Made by a program: the position numbers and the translations under genes
In this document: in pieces, positions 43,716 to 53,195 of the stretch
Position numbering within the stretch: the stretch's first letter is position 1
Layout: the number at the start of each line of letters is the position of its first letter
Assembly (NCBI GenBank): GCA_963934855.1
Contig: CAWWAC010000004.1
Coordinates: 25,108-89,107, forward strand
Direction: 5' to 3'
DNA length: 64,000 nucleotides
Source: MAG-120531 sp963934855
Lineage (GTDB): Bacteria; Bacteroidota; Bacteroidia; Flavobacteriales; Flavobacteriaceae
Notes under the pieces: generated by a model
Seen by the model: the letters and a program-made list of their open reading frames with translations, nothing else
The model's database searches: none
What the model was told of the DNA's origin: nothing

Positions 43716-46337
43716 TTAAAATCTTTGTCCAATAATAAAATGTGTTTGCCAACCAGAGGGACCTACTGAATTTGGTTGGTTGTCAGAGTCAAACCCGTAC
43801 CCAAAATCTATTCCTAAAAGTCCAAAGGCAGGCATAAATATCCTAACCCCAACACCGGCAGACCTCTTAATGTCAAATGGGTTAAATTCTTGAATAGAGT
43901 TAAAAGCATTACCCCCTTCTAAAAAGGCCAAACCGTAAATAGAAGCAGACGGTTTTAATGTAATAGGATACCTTAGTTCGGCAGAAAATTTGTTATACAC
44001 AACGCCCCCCTCTTGTTGTCCAGTAGTGGGATCTATAGGTGTTAATGATTGGTTTTCATACCCACGTAACTGTACCACTTCACGACCGTCTAAGGTAAAG
44101 TTACCCAAGCCGTCTCCCCCAACAAAGAATCTCTCAAAAGGAACATTTCCAATATCTGGGTTGTAATTTCCTAAAAAGGCAAATTCAGTGTTGGTTCTCA
44201 AAACTAATTTTCCAGCAATTCTACTATACCAATCTCCTTTAAAATTTAACTTATAAAATTCCAACCATTTAAACCTAGATTCTTCCAGCACTTCTAGCCT
44301 ACTCAATTGGCTAGCAGAAGCTTCACCAGAAGACCTAAGGCCAATAATTTCATCACTCTCTGCCTTAATAGCTGCAAAGTCTTTAGTACCTAACAAAGAA
44401 AATGGAGGCGCAAACTTACCTGTGAATTCAAAGCTAGACCCTCCTGTAGGAAATATTGGATTAGGTCCAGAAGATTTTCTAGACAAACCAAAAGTATAGG
44501 TGAGCGAATTAGAACTTCCATTACCAAAATTAAAAAGACCAATATTGTAGTTTTTAAAGTTGTATTGCTGGTAGCCTAATGCATGAGAAATAGTGAAGAA
44601 ATCATCTGGCCATTGTAATCTTTTAGCAATCCCTAAGGAAAGTCCAGTGATAGAAAACTGCCTGTTTTTATCTACATCTCTAGCTATAAAATCAAAAGAA
44701 AATTGCTGTGTTTTAGATAAAGAGACATTGAACCTTACTGGTTTTTTACCTCCCAACCAAGGTTCAGAAAAATTTAAGCTGTACACTTTAAAGGTTCTGC
44801 TTGCCTGAAGCCTTAGTGCAAAAGTTTGTCCGTCACCCATAGGAACAGGTTTATAGGCCTCCTTCTTAAATATATTCTGCAGAGAAAAATTACTAAATGA
44901 GAGCCCTAAGGTTCCTATAAAACCTCCACCTCCATAACCGCCTTGTAATTCAATTTGGCTAGAACCCGATTCCACTAAACTGTAATCTAAATCTACCGTA
45001 CCTGTATTAGGATTTGCATTTTGCACATCTGGTGAGATTTGTTCAGCGTCAAAGAAGCCAAGCTGCCCTAATTCTCTAATACTCCTAATAATATTGTCCT
45101 TACTGTATTTTTGGCCTGGACGTGTTCTGAGTTCTCTAAAAATAACGTGGTCATTTGTTTTATCATTTCCATTGACACTTACGTGATCTAAAAAAGTTTC
45201 TTTACCTTCTATAATCCTAATTTCAAAGTCAATGGTATCATTGGCTGCAGAAATCTCTACTGGGTTAATACTAGAAAAAAGGTAGCCGTTGTTTTGATAT
45301 AAATTTGTAATATCTTCTGCATCTGGCTTGGTGTTGTCTGCAATTCTCTTTCTCAACAAAACACCATTGTAAGTATCACCCTGTTTTATTCCTAAAATCT
45401 GAGCGAGACCTCTGTCCGTATATACTGTATTTCCCACGAAGTTAATATCTCCAAAGTAATATTTTTTACCTTCTTCTAATTTGATTTTTAGAGAAATATT
45501 ACTATTGTCTATTTTAGTGAAAGTATCTAAGAGGATTCTAGCGTCTCTAAATCCATTCTCTGCATAGGTATCTTTTAAATTCTGTAAATCTGTCTGATAA
45601 TCTTCTGGAATATATTTCGATTTTTTCCAAAACCTATAAAAAGCTTTTTCTTTGGTCTTTTTTAATGATTTTTTAAGCCTTGAATTTGAGAGTTCATCAT
45701 TACCCTCAAAAACAATTTCAGAAATCTTCACCTTAGATCCTTTATTAATATTGACTACCATTTTCTGAGCATTGGTCTCTGTAGTGTCTAAAGCTGTTGC
45801 TATAGTTACTTTGGTGTTTAAATAGCCTTCTTTTTTATATTTATTTTGCAGGTAGTTTTTTGTGTTTGCAATTAAACTCTCCGTGATTTTTTTTCCCTTT
45901 TTTAAATCTGTGTCTGTAAGAATGTCTGCTACTTTTCTACTCTTAACTCCGTAAACAGTAATGTTAGACAAGGTGGGTCTCTCAATAATTTCCAGCTCAA
46001 GAAACACTTTGTCTCCTTGAATATCTGTTATGTAAAAATTAATATCACTAAAGAGTTCTAGATCCCAAAGCTTACTAATTACAGCCCCTATTTCTTCTCC
46101 TGGTAACGTAATGGGCTGTCCCTCTCTTAGGCCTGTAAAAGTCTTTACAGTTTGAGCGTTATAGCTCTGAAGGCCTTTGACCTCTAGGCCAGCTAAAACA
46201 TACTTTTTTCCATCGTCATAACCCCCGTCTTGAGCCTTCACAAGATATGAGGTGAAAAAAACACCAAAGACCAATAAGGACTTGATGAATGCTTTAGAAA
46301 TTAATTTATTCACTGAGTTGTTCGCTAGTTTTTCCAA
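43716..46337 (-). CDS. bamA: Outer-membrane protein assembly factor BamA
   Basis: Central pore of the BAM complex. The 873-residue protein has a signal peptide (about 1-35), POTRA repeats over roughly residues 40-430 and a C-terminal Omp85 barrel (about 450-873) that ends in Phe (FIIGQRF), the beta-signal. The start at 46337 overlaps uppS by 32 bp; a later GTG (about 46311) is a possible alternative that still keeps the signal peptide. Confidence 0.95.
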   Translation of the reverse strand: MEKLANNSVNKLISKAFIKSLLVFGVFFTSYLVKAQDGGYDDGKKYVLAGLEVKGLQSYNAQTVKTFTGLREGQPITLPGEEIGAVISKLWDLELFSDINFYITDIQGDKVFLELEIIERPTLSNITVYGVKSRKVADILTDTDLKKGKKITESLIANTKNYLQNKYKKEGYLNTKVTIATALDTTETNAQKMVVNINKGSKVKISEIVFEGNDELSNSRLKKSLKKTKEKAFYRFWKKSKYIPEDYQTDLQNLKDTYAENGFRDARILLDTFTKIDNSNISLKIKLEEGKKYYFGDINFVGNTVYTDRGLAQILGIKQGDTYNGVLLRKRIADNTKPDAEDITNLYQNNGYLFSSINPVEISAANDTIDFEIRIIEGKETFLDHVSVNGNDKTNDHVIFRELRTRPGQKYSKDNIIRSIRELGQLGFFDAEQISPDVQNANPNTGTVDLDYSLVESGSSQIELQGGYGGGGFIGTLGLSFSNFSLQNIFKKEAYKPVPMGDGQTFALRLQASRTFKVYSLNFSEPWLGGKKPVRFNVSLSKTQQFSFDFIARDVDKNRQFSITGLSLGIAKRLQWPDDFFTISHALGYQQYNFKNYNIGLFNFGNGSSNSLTYTFGLSRKSSGPNPIFPTGGSSFEFTGKFAPPFSLLGTKDFAAIKAESDEIIGLRSSGEASASQLSRLEVLEESRFKWLEFYKLNFKGDWYSRIAGKLVLRTNTEFAFLGNYNPDIGNVPFERFFVGGDGLGNFTLDGREVVQLRGYENQSLTPIDPTTGQQEGGVVYNKFSAELRYPITLKPSASIYGLAFLEGGNAFNSIQEFNPFDIKRSAGVGVRIFMPAFGLLGIDFGYGFDSDNQPNSVGPSGWQTHFIIGQRF

Positions 46338-47052
46338 ATCTTCTTTCTCTATTCTGATAATTCACAAGGGCAGCTTCTAAATGTTCTTTACTGAAGTCAG
46401 GCCAAAAGTCTGATATAAAATACAATTCTGCATAGGCAATTTGCCAAAGCAGAAAATTACTTATTCTGTGTTCACCACTGGTTCTAATCAACAAATCTAC
46501 CTCTGGTAAATTATGCGTGTAAAGATGGGTATTTATTATGGCTTCATCAATGTTTTCGGGTGAAATTATATTATTTTTAACTTTGACACTAATGGCTTTT
46601 ATCGCCTGAATGAGCTCTTCCCTACTTCCATAACTAAGTGCCAAGCTGAGGGTCATTCCACTATTGTTTCTGGTTTTTTCAATCACCTCTTCAAGTTCTT
46701 TTACTGCCTTTTTGGGTAGGGCAGAAAGATCTCCAATAGCATTAAATCTAATTTGGTGCTTGTGAAAGGTGTTTAACTCTTTTTTGAGAGAACTAATGAG
46801 CAATTTCATAAGTAGATCTACCTCAAATTTGGGCCTATTCCAGTTTTCTGTAGAAAAAGTATAAAGGGTCAGGAATTCAATTCCCACAGCCACACAGTTT
46901 TCTACCGTAGACTTTACTGTTTTAACGCCTTGTTCATGACCAAAAGCCCTAGGCTTTCCTTTGGCTTTTGCCCAGCGCCCGTTCCCGTCCATAATAATGG
47001 CTAGGTGCTTAGGTAATTTGTCTTTATATGCTAAAGTCTCTTTGTTATTCAT
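46306..47052 (-). CDS. uppS: Isoprenyl (undecaprenyl diphosphate) synthase
   Basis: cis-Prenyltransferase that makes the undecaprenyl carrier for cell-wall synthesis. The 248-residue protein has IIMDGNGRWAKAKG, with the catalytic Asp, near the N-terminus, and LLIRTSGEHRISNFLLWQ and ELYFISDFWPDF near the C-terminus. The start overlaps the DUF6089 stop by one base (TAATG) and its end overlaps bamA, so the group is tightly coupled. Confidence 0.95.
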   Translation of the reverse strand: MNNKETLAYKDKLPKHLAIIMDGNGRWAKAKGKPRAFGHEQGVKTVKSTVENCVAVGIEFLTLYTFSTENWNRPKFEVDLLMKLLISSLKKELNTFHKHQIRFNAIGDLSALPKKAVKELEEVIEKTRNNSGMTLSLALSYGSREELIQAIKAISVKVKNNIISPENIDEAIINTHLYTHNLPEVDLLIRTSGEHRISNFLLWQIAYAELYFISDFWPDFSKEHLEAALVNYQNRERRFGKTSEQLSE

Positions 47053-47735
47053 TAGTCAAAACAATCTTGACAGGGCTTTCTTGTAAAAGTATAGGTAATA
47101 GTGATCCCAGAAAACACATACCAATCATTGTTATTTATATCTCCAAAACTATTGGCCGCAAAATTAGAATTTATTGGGTTACTACCATCTAAATTATCTG
47201 TAAATGTGTACCTGACTCCTATTTCTGCTCCTAAAATAGTGCTAGAACCCACCCTAGCCTTAGCTCCAAATATTAGTGGAAGGGCAAAAGAGGTCTTTTT
47301 ATTATCATTTTCCGGAATTCCATTGTCAAAATGTAAATAATCATAACTAAAAACTGTTACACCAGAATATAAATAGGGACTAAACGCTGGACCAAATTTG
47401 TGCAGGTTGTAGGGAATAAAATTAACTTCTAAGCCAGCAGAAAGCTCTAAAATAGAATTGTCTGACTTGTAATCTCTAAGTACCCTAGAGGGGTCTTTAC
47501 TCTGCTTGTCATCAAAATTTAGAAGGGCGTAATTTAACTGTGCTCTCCAAGCATACCTCTGGCTTTTATTCCATTTAAAAATACCTCCTACCACCAAACT
47601 CCTTGGATTTATATACTCCTGGGCCCCAATATCTGTCATAGCATTGGCGCCTCCTAAAAAAGCACCCACTTCATAGGTTTGACCCCAAAACAAAGTAGGT
47701 ATCAAGCATAAAAAAAGTAAAGATTTATTTAACAT
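47052..47735 (-). CDS. DUF6089 family outer-membrane barrel protein
   Basis: A 227-residue protein with signal peptide (1-18) and the family opening YEVGAFLGGANAMTDIG, followed by an eight-strand-like barrel pattern. Family function is unknown, but in Bacteroidetes it is almost always encoded just before uppS and bamA, as here, which hints at outer-membrane assembly (inference). The C-terminus CQDCFD is unusual for having two Cys. Confidence 0.85.
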   Translation of the reverse strand: MLNKSLLFLCLIPTLFWGQTYEVGAFLGGANAMTDIGAQEYINPRSLVVGGIFKWNKSQRYAWRAQLNYALLNFDDKQSKDPSRVLRDYKSDNSILELSAGLEVNFIPYNLHKFGPAFSPYLYSGVTVFSYDYLHFDNGIPENDNKKTSFALPLIFGAKARVGSSTILGAEIGVRYTFTDNLDGSNPINSNFAANSFGDINNNDWYVFSGITITYTFTRKPCQDCFD

Positions 47736-47815
47736 AAGTGAGGCACTTTACAAAAGGGCTTTACAATGGAGTGTTGGTTCGTTTTAAAACAAATAAAATG
47801 ACTGTTTATTGCGTA

Positions 47816-48700
47816 TTAGTTTCTTTTATCTGCTCCCCAAAGTAATTTATTTCTCAATGTTTTTAGGAAGCTCTCAGAGGTGTAGGCTACCATTCTAAGT
47901 GAGTAGGGCGCTTTTTTAATAATTAATTCACGTCCGTTATCTAAACTGGCTATTCTAGAATCTAATGATACTAAATGTTGCGGTTCTCTGCCAGAGACCC
48001 TAAGTCTAATTTCCGTGTGATCTGCAATAATTAAAGGCCTAGCGTTTAAGTTGTGAGGGGCTATAGGGGTTAAAATAAATGAATTAGTGCCAGGAGCCAT
48101 CACTGGACCCCCACAGGAAAGAGAGTATCCTGTGGAACCCGTAGGCGTAGCAATAATTAATCCGTCTGCCCAATAAGAGGTTAAATACTCTCCGTCTAAA
48201 TAAGTAGCCACCGAAATCATTGCGGTGGTATCTTTTCTACTGACCGTAATTTCATTCAGAGCTACAGAAATTCCTTCAAACTCTGGAATAGGTGGATTAG
48301 ATGAAATAGCCACCATGCTCCTTTCCTCCAGGGTATAGGCGCCAGCTATAAAGTCTTTAATAACCTTTTGAACCTGGGTCACGTCTATAGTAGACAGAAA
48401 TCCCAATCTTCCTGTATTTACCCCTACTAGCGGAATTCCAGAGTCCTTGATATAAGTAATGGCTTTTAACATAGTACCATCTCCTCCAAAACTAACAAAA
48501 AGAGAGGTTTTTGGAGACAGGTCTGTAGCCTGCTCAAAGGTTTTCATATCCTGTGAAATAGAACCTAAAGCACTTAGAAAATTTTTTTCAATACAAACAT
48601 CCCCTTGGGCCTCTTTAATAGCCTCTAAAATACTCAAAACAGCCTGCTTTGTAATTTCTGAGGGCATATATCCAAAGAGGGCTACACTAAAATGTCCCAT
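47816..48700 (-). CDS. nadK: NAD kinase
   Basis: Phosphorylates NAD to NADP. The 294-residue protein has the GGDGT motif in SFGGDGTMLKAI, NTGRLGFLS and TGSTGYSLSCGGP. It starts 2 bp after the CBS gene, a conserved order in this phylum. Confidence 0.95.
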   Translation of the reverse strand: MGHFSVALFGYMPSEITKQAVLSILEAIKEAQGDVCIEKNFLSALGSISQDMKTFEQATDLSPKTSLFVSFGGDGTMLKAITYIKDSGIPLVGVNTGRLGFLSTIDVTQVQKVIKDFIAGAYTLEERSMVAISSNPPIPEFEGISVALNEITVSRKDTTAMISVATYLDGEYLTSYWADGLIIATPTGSTGYSLSCGGPVMAPGTNSFILTPIAPHNLNARPLIIADHTEIRLRVSGREPQHLVSLDSRIASLDNGRELIIKKAPYSLRMVAYTSESFLKTLRNKLLWGADKRN

Positions 48701-48702
48701 AT

Positions 48703-49353
48703 TTAAATATTTAAATAAGTGTTTAAATAAGCAGCGTGAGTGGCTAAAACCTTTTCATAGTCATCTTCTCCTTCAACAAAAACAACCTCAAACTCATAGC
48801 GCCTAAGGCTGGCCAAACAGGATCCAATAGCACCTGAACCTAGTTTAGCTGTTACATAAGTCATTTCTGAATCTTCCTCAATAGAAATTCCAAAAACACT
48901 TAAATTAGATTGTTCAAATATTTGAACCAAAACAGCTAGAGAAAATTGAGACGAAGCCCGCTGAAGCTCCAAAACAACTCCCTCTTCATTAACCATAGGC
49001 ATGTGAGTGAGTGCTTGTAAAAAATGGTCTTGGGTTACATACCCTAAAAATTGTTGGTCTGTGTTGACCACAGCCAATTCTGTACAGTTAAATCTTTTAA
49101 AATAAATTCCGTAATTTAACCAATGTATTTGGTCTGAAACCCGATCAGGAGAAATCTTATAAGCCACCGAAGACAGAAGCTCAAAGGGGGTTTCTTCTAT
49201 GGTTTCTTTAGACAAGATTCCCAAAAACAAACCTTCCTCCAATACAGCCAAAGACTGAAATCCAGTTTCAGAGAATAATTTAGCTACTTGAGATTTTGAG
49301 TCTTGAAGACTCAAAAATCTAATAGGGCTTAATAGGGGTGGTGTCATAGACAT
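48703..49353 (-). CDS. CBS-domain protein
   Basis: A 216-residue cytosolic protein with a CBS pair (about 10-125) and a shorter C-terminal ACT-like segment (about 140-210). CBS pairs bind adenine nucleotides; being next to nadK it might sense NAD(P) or AMP, but that is inference. It is the first gene of the nadK-uppS-bamA group and divergent from pdxJ. An internal ATG two codons on is an alternative start. Confidence 0.82.
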   Translation of the reverse strand: MSMTPPLLSPIRFLSLQDSKSQVAKLFSETGFQSLAVLEEGLFLGILSKETIEETPFELLSSVAYKISPDRVSDQIHWLNYGIYFKRFNCTELAVVNTDQQFLGYVTQDHFLQALTHMPMVNEEGVVLELQRASSQFSLAVLVQIFEQSNLSVFGISIEEDSEMTYVTAKLGSGAIGSCLASLRRYEFEVVFVEGEDDYEKVLATHAAYLNTYLNI

Positions 49354-49447
49354 AGTGACTATTTAGTTTTTTTGCAAATTACTAATTAAAAAACAGATTA
49401 CACTTGCCTTATTTGTATTTTTACACTCTTAAAAGGATATAAAATTC

Positions 49448-50164
49448 ATGACAAAACTAAGTGTTAACATCAATAAATTAGCCACCTTAAGGAATGCCAG
49501 AGGCGGTAACGTTCCCAACCTACTAATAGCAGCCTCAGACATTGAACGTTTTGGCGCAGAGGGAATTACTATTCATCCAAGACCAGACCAGAGGCATATT
49601 AGATACCAAGATGCTAGAGATTTAAAAAATATTGTGACTACAGAATACAACATAGAAGGCAACCCAACACAAAGCTTTATAGACTTAGTTTTGGCCGTAA
49701 AACCCACCCAAGTCACTTTGGTCCCAGACGCAAATGACGCCATTACTTCTAATGCAGGATGGGATGCCATTAGCCACCAAGAATTTTTAAAAAAAATAAT
49801 CAAAACCTTTAATGAGGCAGGTATTAGGACTGCTATTTTTATAGATCCTGTGGCAGCACAAATTAAGGCAGCAGCTACTACTGGCACCCACAGAATAGAG
49901 CTCTACACAGAGGCATATGCTGTTGGTTTTGCCAATGGAAAGGGTGAAGAGGCGGTTGCGCCGTACAGGGCATCGGCCATTTTGGCCAAAGAATTAGGCT
50001 TGGGAATTAATGCGGGCCATGACTTGTCTTTAGAAAATATTGCATTTTTTAAAAATGCCATGCCTTTTCTAGATGAGGTATCCATAGGGCACGCCCTTAT
50101 TTGTGAATCTTTGTATATGGGCCTTGAAAACGTAATTCCTATGTACTTAAAAGCCCTGACATAA
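49448..50164 (+). CDS. pdxJ: Pyridoxine 5'-phosphate synthase
   Basis: Last step of DXP-dependent vitamin B6 synthesis. The 238-residue TIM barrel has the N-terminal LSVNINKLATLRNARGG, EGITIHPRPDQRHI and NAGHDLSLEN. Its product serves the several PLP enzymes in this window. The stop overlaps the next start as TAATG. Confidence 0.96.
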   Translation: MTKLSVNINKLATLRNARGGNVPNLLIAASDIERFGAEGITIHPRPDQRHIRYQDARDLKNIVTTEYNIEGNPTQSFIDLVLAVKPTQVTLVPDANDAITSNAGWDAISHQEFLKKIIKTFNEAGIRTAIFIDPVAAQIKAAATTGTHRIELYTEAYAVGFANGKGEEAVAPYRASAILAKELGLGINAGHDLSLENIAFFKNAMPFLDEVSIGHALICESLYMGLENVIPMYLKALT

Positions 50165-50934
50165 TGCCGTTGCTACACGCCAATGTTTTAGGAGAAGGAG
50201 AAGATCTCATCATTCTTCACGGCTTCCTAGGCATGAGTGACAATTGGAAAAGTTTAGGAAAAGCTTATGCTAATAAAGGCTATAAGGTGCATTTATTAGA
50301 CCAGAGAAATCATGGAAAAAGTTTTCATGATCCAGCATTTTCATACGCCCTTATGGCAGAAGATTTAAAAGTTTACATGGACGCCAATCACATAAAAAAT
50401 GCATCTATTTTAGGACATTCTATGGGTGGTAAAACAGCCATGTATTTTGCCGCCACACAGCCTTCTATGACACGAAAGCTCCTAGTGGCAGATATCGGAC
50501 CAAAATCCTACCCTCCCCATCACTCTGAAATTTTAAAAGCCATGCTAGACCTTCACCAAATGAACCTCAGCAGTAGATTAGAGGCAGAAGAGGCACTAGA
50601 GCAAAGGCTTAAAGAGCCAGGAGTGAGACAGTTTTTACTTAAAAATCTCTACTGGGAAACACCAGAAAAATTGAGCTTTAGGGCTAATATTCCTGTGCTC
50701 TTTAGTACCGTGGAAGCGGTGGGTGAAGCGCTTCCAGAAAATTTTAAATTTGAAGCCCCTACGCTGTTTTTAGCTGGCGAACACTCTGGGTATATTTTGA
50801 CACAGGATCATCTCTCCATTTTACATCAGTTTCCCGCAGCGCAAATAGAAACTATTGCAAAGGCAGGACACTGGCTACACGCAGAAAACCCTATAGATTT
50901 CTTTAAAAAAACCATGCGCTTTTTAGAAACGTAG
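50164..50934 (+). CDS. Alpha/beta-hydrolase (YbfF-like esterase)
   Basis: A 256-residue alpha/beta-hydrolase with oxyanion HGFLG (19-23), nucleophile S86 in GHSMGGK and a C-terminal His in GHWLHAENP. Overall similarity is to acyl-CoA/carboxyl esterases such as YbfF; the substrate is unknown. Translationally coupled to pdxJ. Confidence 0.87.
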   Translation: MPLLHANVLGEGEDLIILHGFLGMSDNWKSLGKAYANKGYKVHLLDQRNHGKSFHDPAFSYALMAEDLKVYMDANHIKNASILGHSMGGKTAMYFAATQPSMTRKLLVADIGPKSYPPHHSEILKAMLDLHQMNLSSRLEAEEALEQRLKEPGVRQFLLKNLYWETPEKLSFRANIPVLFSTVEAVGEALPENFKFEAPTLFLAGEHSGYILTQDHLSILHQFPAAQIETIAKAGHWLHAENPIDFFKKTMRFLET

Positions 50935-51015
50935 CTTCTTGTAAAATATTACCTAAAGCTGCGCTCTTTTTACAAGGCGCTACGCGCCGATACCCTAAGA
51001 AACCCCCTACAAAAA

Positions 51016-51046
51016 TTGTGGTACATCATAAAAAGTACTACTTTTG
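51016..51046 (+). promoter_or_regulatory. Promoter of tig
   Basis: TTG (51016-51018), 20-nt spacer, TACTTTTG (51039-51046), a full match to the Bacteroidetes consensus. It lies 37 nt before the tig ATG. Confidence 0.7.
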
Positions 51047-51083
51047 CACCCCAATAATAGCCTTTAAAAAAAGCAGTTAGAGA

Positions 51084-52412
51084 ATGAATATCAGCAAAAC
51101 ACAGTTAGATCCGTTAAACGCAGAAATTAACATCACACTAGATCAAGCAGATTTCCAACCTAAGGTGGACTCCATTTTGTTGGATTATAAGAAAAAAGCC
51201 AACATCCCAGGTTTTAGAAAAGGGCAAGTACCTATGGGCATGATCAAAAAACAATACGGGAAATCTGTATTAGTTGAAGAAATAAACAAACTCCTTCAAG
51301 GCCATCTAAATACCTATTTAACTGAAGAGAAGTTATCTGTTCTTGGAAATCCTTTGCCAAAAGTTTTGACAGAAAGTTTTGACTGGAACGCTGCCAGCCT
51401 ATCTTTTGCATTTGAAATAGGGCTATCTCCAGAGTTTGAAGTGTCTTTGAAAACTAAAAAAGCGGTGACTAGCTATAAGTTAGAAGCAGATAAAAAAATG
51501 GTCAATGATCAAATTTTATCGATCCGCAATCAATACGGTAAAATTACACCAACCAAACAAGTGACTGCCACTTCAGAAATCACTGGTTTATTTAAAGACG
51601 ATGCCGTTGGAATAGATAAAAAAACTACAATTACTTTAGATCAACTAAAGTCTAAAAAAGCAAAAAATGCTATAGAAGACGCTGCGGTTGGTACAACGGT
51701 ACAGCTAGAAACCAAAGGGCTCTTTAAAGAAGACACCACGGCTGCAAGCGCTTTTGGATTGGAAGCCACAACCGCTAGTGATTTAAAGGGAGAAGTGAGC
51801 TTTACCATTCAAGAAATAAACGAGCGCACACCTGCAGCCTTAGATAAAGATTTGTTTGACAAATTATTTGGAGAAGGTGTAGTAAAAACTGAAAAAGAGC
51901 TGGCTCAAAAAATTAAAGAAGACGCAGAAAAACAGTTTGAACAGCAAGCAGATCAAAAATTATTAAATGATGTGACTGAGGCATTAATAGCTCACAATTC
52001 ATTTGACCTACCTGCTGCATTTTTAACAAAATGGATTCAATCTAGTGGAGAGAAACCTCTGACAGCTGAAGAAGCAAAAATAGAATACGAAAAATCTGAG
52101 CAAGGTCTGAGATATCAACTTATAGAAGCTAAGATTATTGAAGACAATAAATTACAGGTAAGTTTTGAAGACTTAAAAAGCTTTGCAAAAGAACTCATTA
52201 AAACACAAATGGCTCAGTACGGGCAATTAGACCCTAAGGAGGAGGAATTAGATGGAATTGCCGCTAGAGTCCTCTCTAACCAAGAAGAAGTGAAGCGTCT
52301 TTCTGAGCAAATGATGAGCCAAAAACTAATTACACTTTATAAAGAAAAAGCAAACCTCAAAGAGAAAAGTCTCTCTTATGACGCTTTTGTAAAAGAGGTT
52401 TATGGAGCATAA
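51084..52412 (+). CDS. tig: Trigger factor
   Basis: Ribosome-associated chaperone, 442 residues. The N-terminal ribosome-binding domain has the signature IPGFRKGQVPMGMIKKQYG (about residues 39-57). The middle region, where other bacteria have an FKBP-type prolyl isomerase, is degenerate (EITGLFKDD ... LETKGLFKED), so isomerase activity is doubtful. The C-terminal helical arms follow. It lies upstream of clpP-clpX, a widely conserved order. Confidence 0.9.
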   Translation: MNISKTQLDPLNAEINITLDQADFQPKVDSILLDYKKKANIPGFRKGQVPMGMIKKQYGKSVLVEEINKLLQGHLNTYLTEEKLSVLGNPLPKVLTESFDWNAASLSFAFEIGLSPEFEVSLKTKKAVTSYKLEADKKMVNDQILSIRNQYGKITPTKQVTATSEITGLFKDDAVGIDKKTTITLDQLKSKKAKNAIEDAAVGTTVQLETKGLFKEDTTAASAFGLEATTASDLKGEVSFTIQEINERTPAALDKDLFDKLFGEGVVKTEKELAQKIKEDAEKQFEQQADQKLLNDVTEALIAHNSFDLPAAFLTKWIQSSGEKPLTAEEAKIEYEKSEQGLRYQLIEAKIIEDNKLQVSFEDLKSFAKELIKTQMAQYGQLDPKEEELDGIAARVLSNQEEVKRLSEQMMSQKLITLYKEKANLKEKSLSYDAFVKEVYGA

Positions 52413-52430
52413 TTAGCTCCATTGTTGGGG

Positions 52431-52458
52431 TTGGCTTATTAATAATTAAGTATCTTTA
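52431..52458 (+). promoter_or_regulatory. Candidate promoter of clpPX
   Basis: TTG (52431-52433), 17-nt spacer, TATCTTTA (52451-52458), one base off consensus. It is 50 nt before the clpP ATG. Confidence 0.5.
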
Positions 52459-52508
52459 CATAGCTAGTAACCCAATGCTAGCAACCTATTTATATAAAAA
52501 CATCCCTT

Positions 52509-53189
52509 ATGAATTACGCACAAGAATTTAAAAACTTTGCTATCAAGGACCAAGGTATTAATGGAAATTATTACGATACCATTATGTCTAGCATGTACCC
52601 AGTTGGCATGACTCCAAATATTATTGAAGAAAGACAACTCAATGCCATTGCTATGGATGTGTTCTCTAGACTCATGATGGATCGGATTATTTTTTTAGGA
52701 ACCGGCATTAATGACCAGGTAGCCAACATTGTTCAAGCCCAATTGTTGTTTTTAGAAAGCGCAGATGCTTCTAAAGATATTCAAATTTATATAAATTCTC
52801 CAGGAGGAAGCGTATATGCTGGTTTAGGCATTTATGACACCATGCAGTTTATTAAACCCGATGTAGCCACTATTTGCACAGGGATTGCTGCTTCTATGGC
52901 TGCTGTGTTATTGTGTGCTGGAGAAAAAGGAAAAAGATCTGGACTTACACATTCTAGGGTTATGATTCACCAACCCTTATCTGGAGCGCAGGGGCAGGCT
53001 AGTGATATAGAAATTGCTGCCAAAGAAGTATTGAAGATCAAAGATGAATTATACACTATTATAGCCAATCATTCTGGACAAGCTTTTGACAAAGTGTACC
53101 AAGACTCTGACCGTGACTACTGGATGAAAGCAGGACAAGCCAAAGAGTACGGAATGATAGATGAAATACTAGTGAGAGAGAAAAAATAA
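52509..53189 (+). CDS. clpP: ATP-dependent Clp protease proteolytic subunit
   Basis: Serine peptidase of the ClpXP complex. The 226-residue protein has the catalytic triad S129 (GIAASMAA), H154 (MIHQPLSGAQGQ) and D203. A roughly 30-residue N-terminal stretch precedes the mature fold, longer than in E. coli. clpX follows after 6 bp. Confidence 0.97.
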   Translation: MNYAQEFKNFAIKDQGINGNYYDTIMSSMYPVGMTPNIIEERQLNAIAMDVFSRLMMDRIIFLGTGINDQVANIVQAQLLFLESADASKDIQIYINSPGGSVYAGLGIYDTMQFIKPDVATICTGIAASMAAVLLCAGEKGKRSGLTHSRVMIHQPLSGAQGQASDIEIAAKEVLKIKDELYTIIANHSGQAFDKVYQDSDRDYWMKAGQAKEYGMIDEILVREKK

Positions 53190-53195
53190 GAAAAT

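Noticed and set aside
50976..50988. GGCGC-TAC-GCGCC hairpin upstream of tig as a terminator
   Set aside because: Neither strand has a T-tract after it, and the loop is only 3 nt; function unknown.
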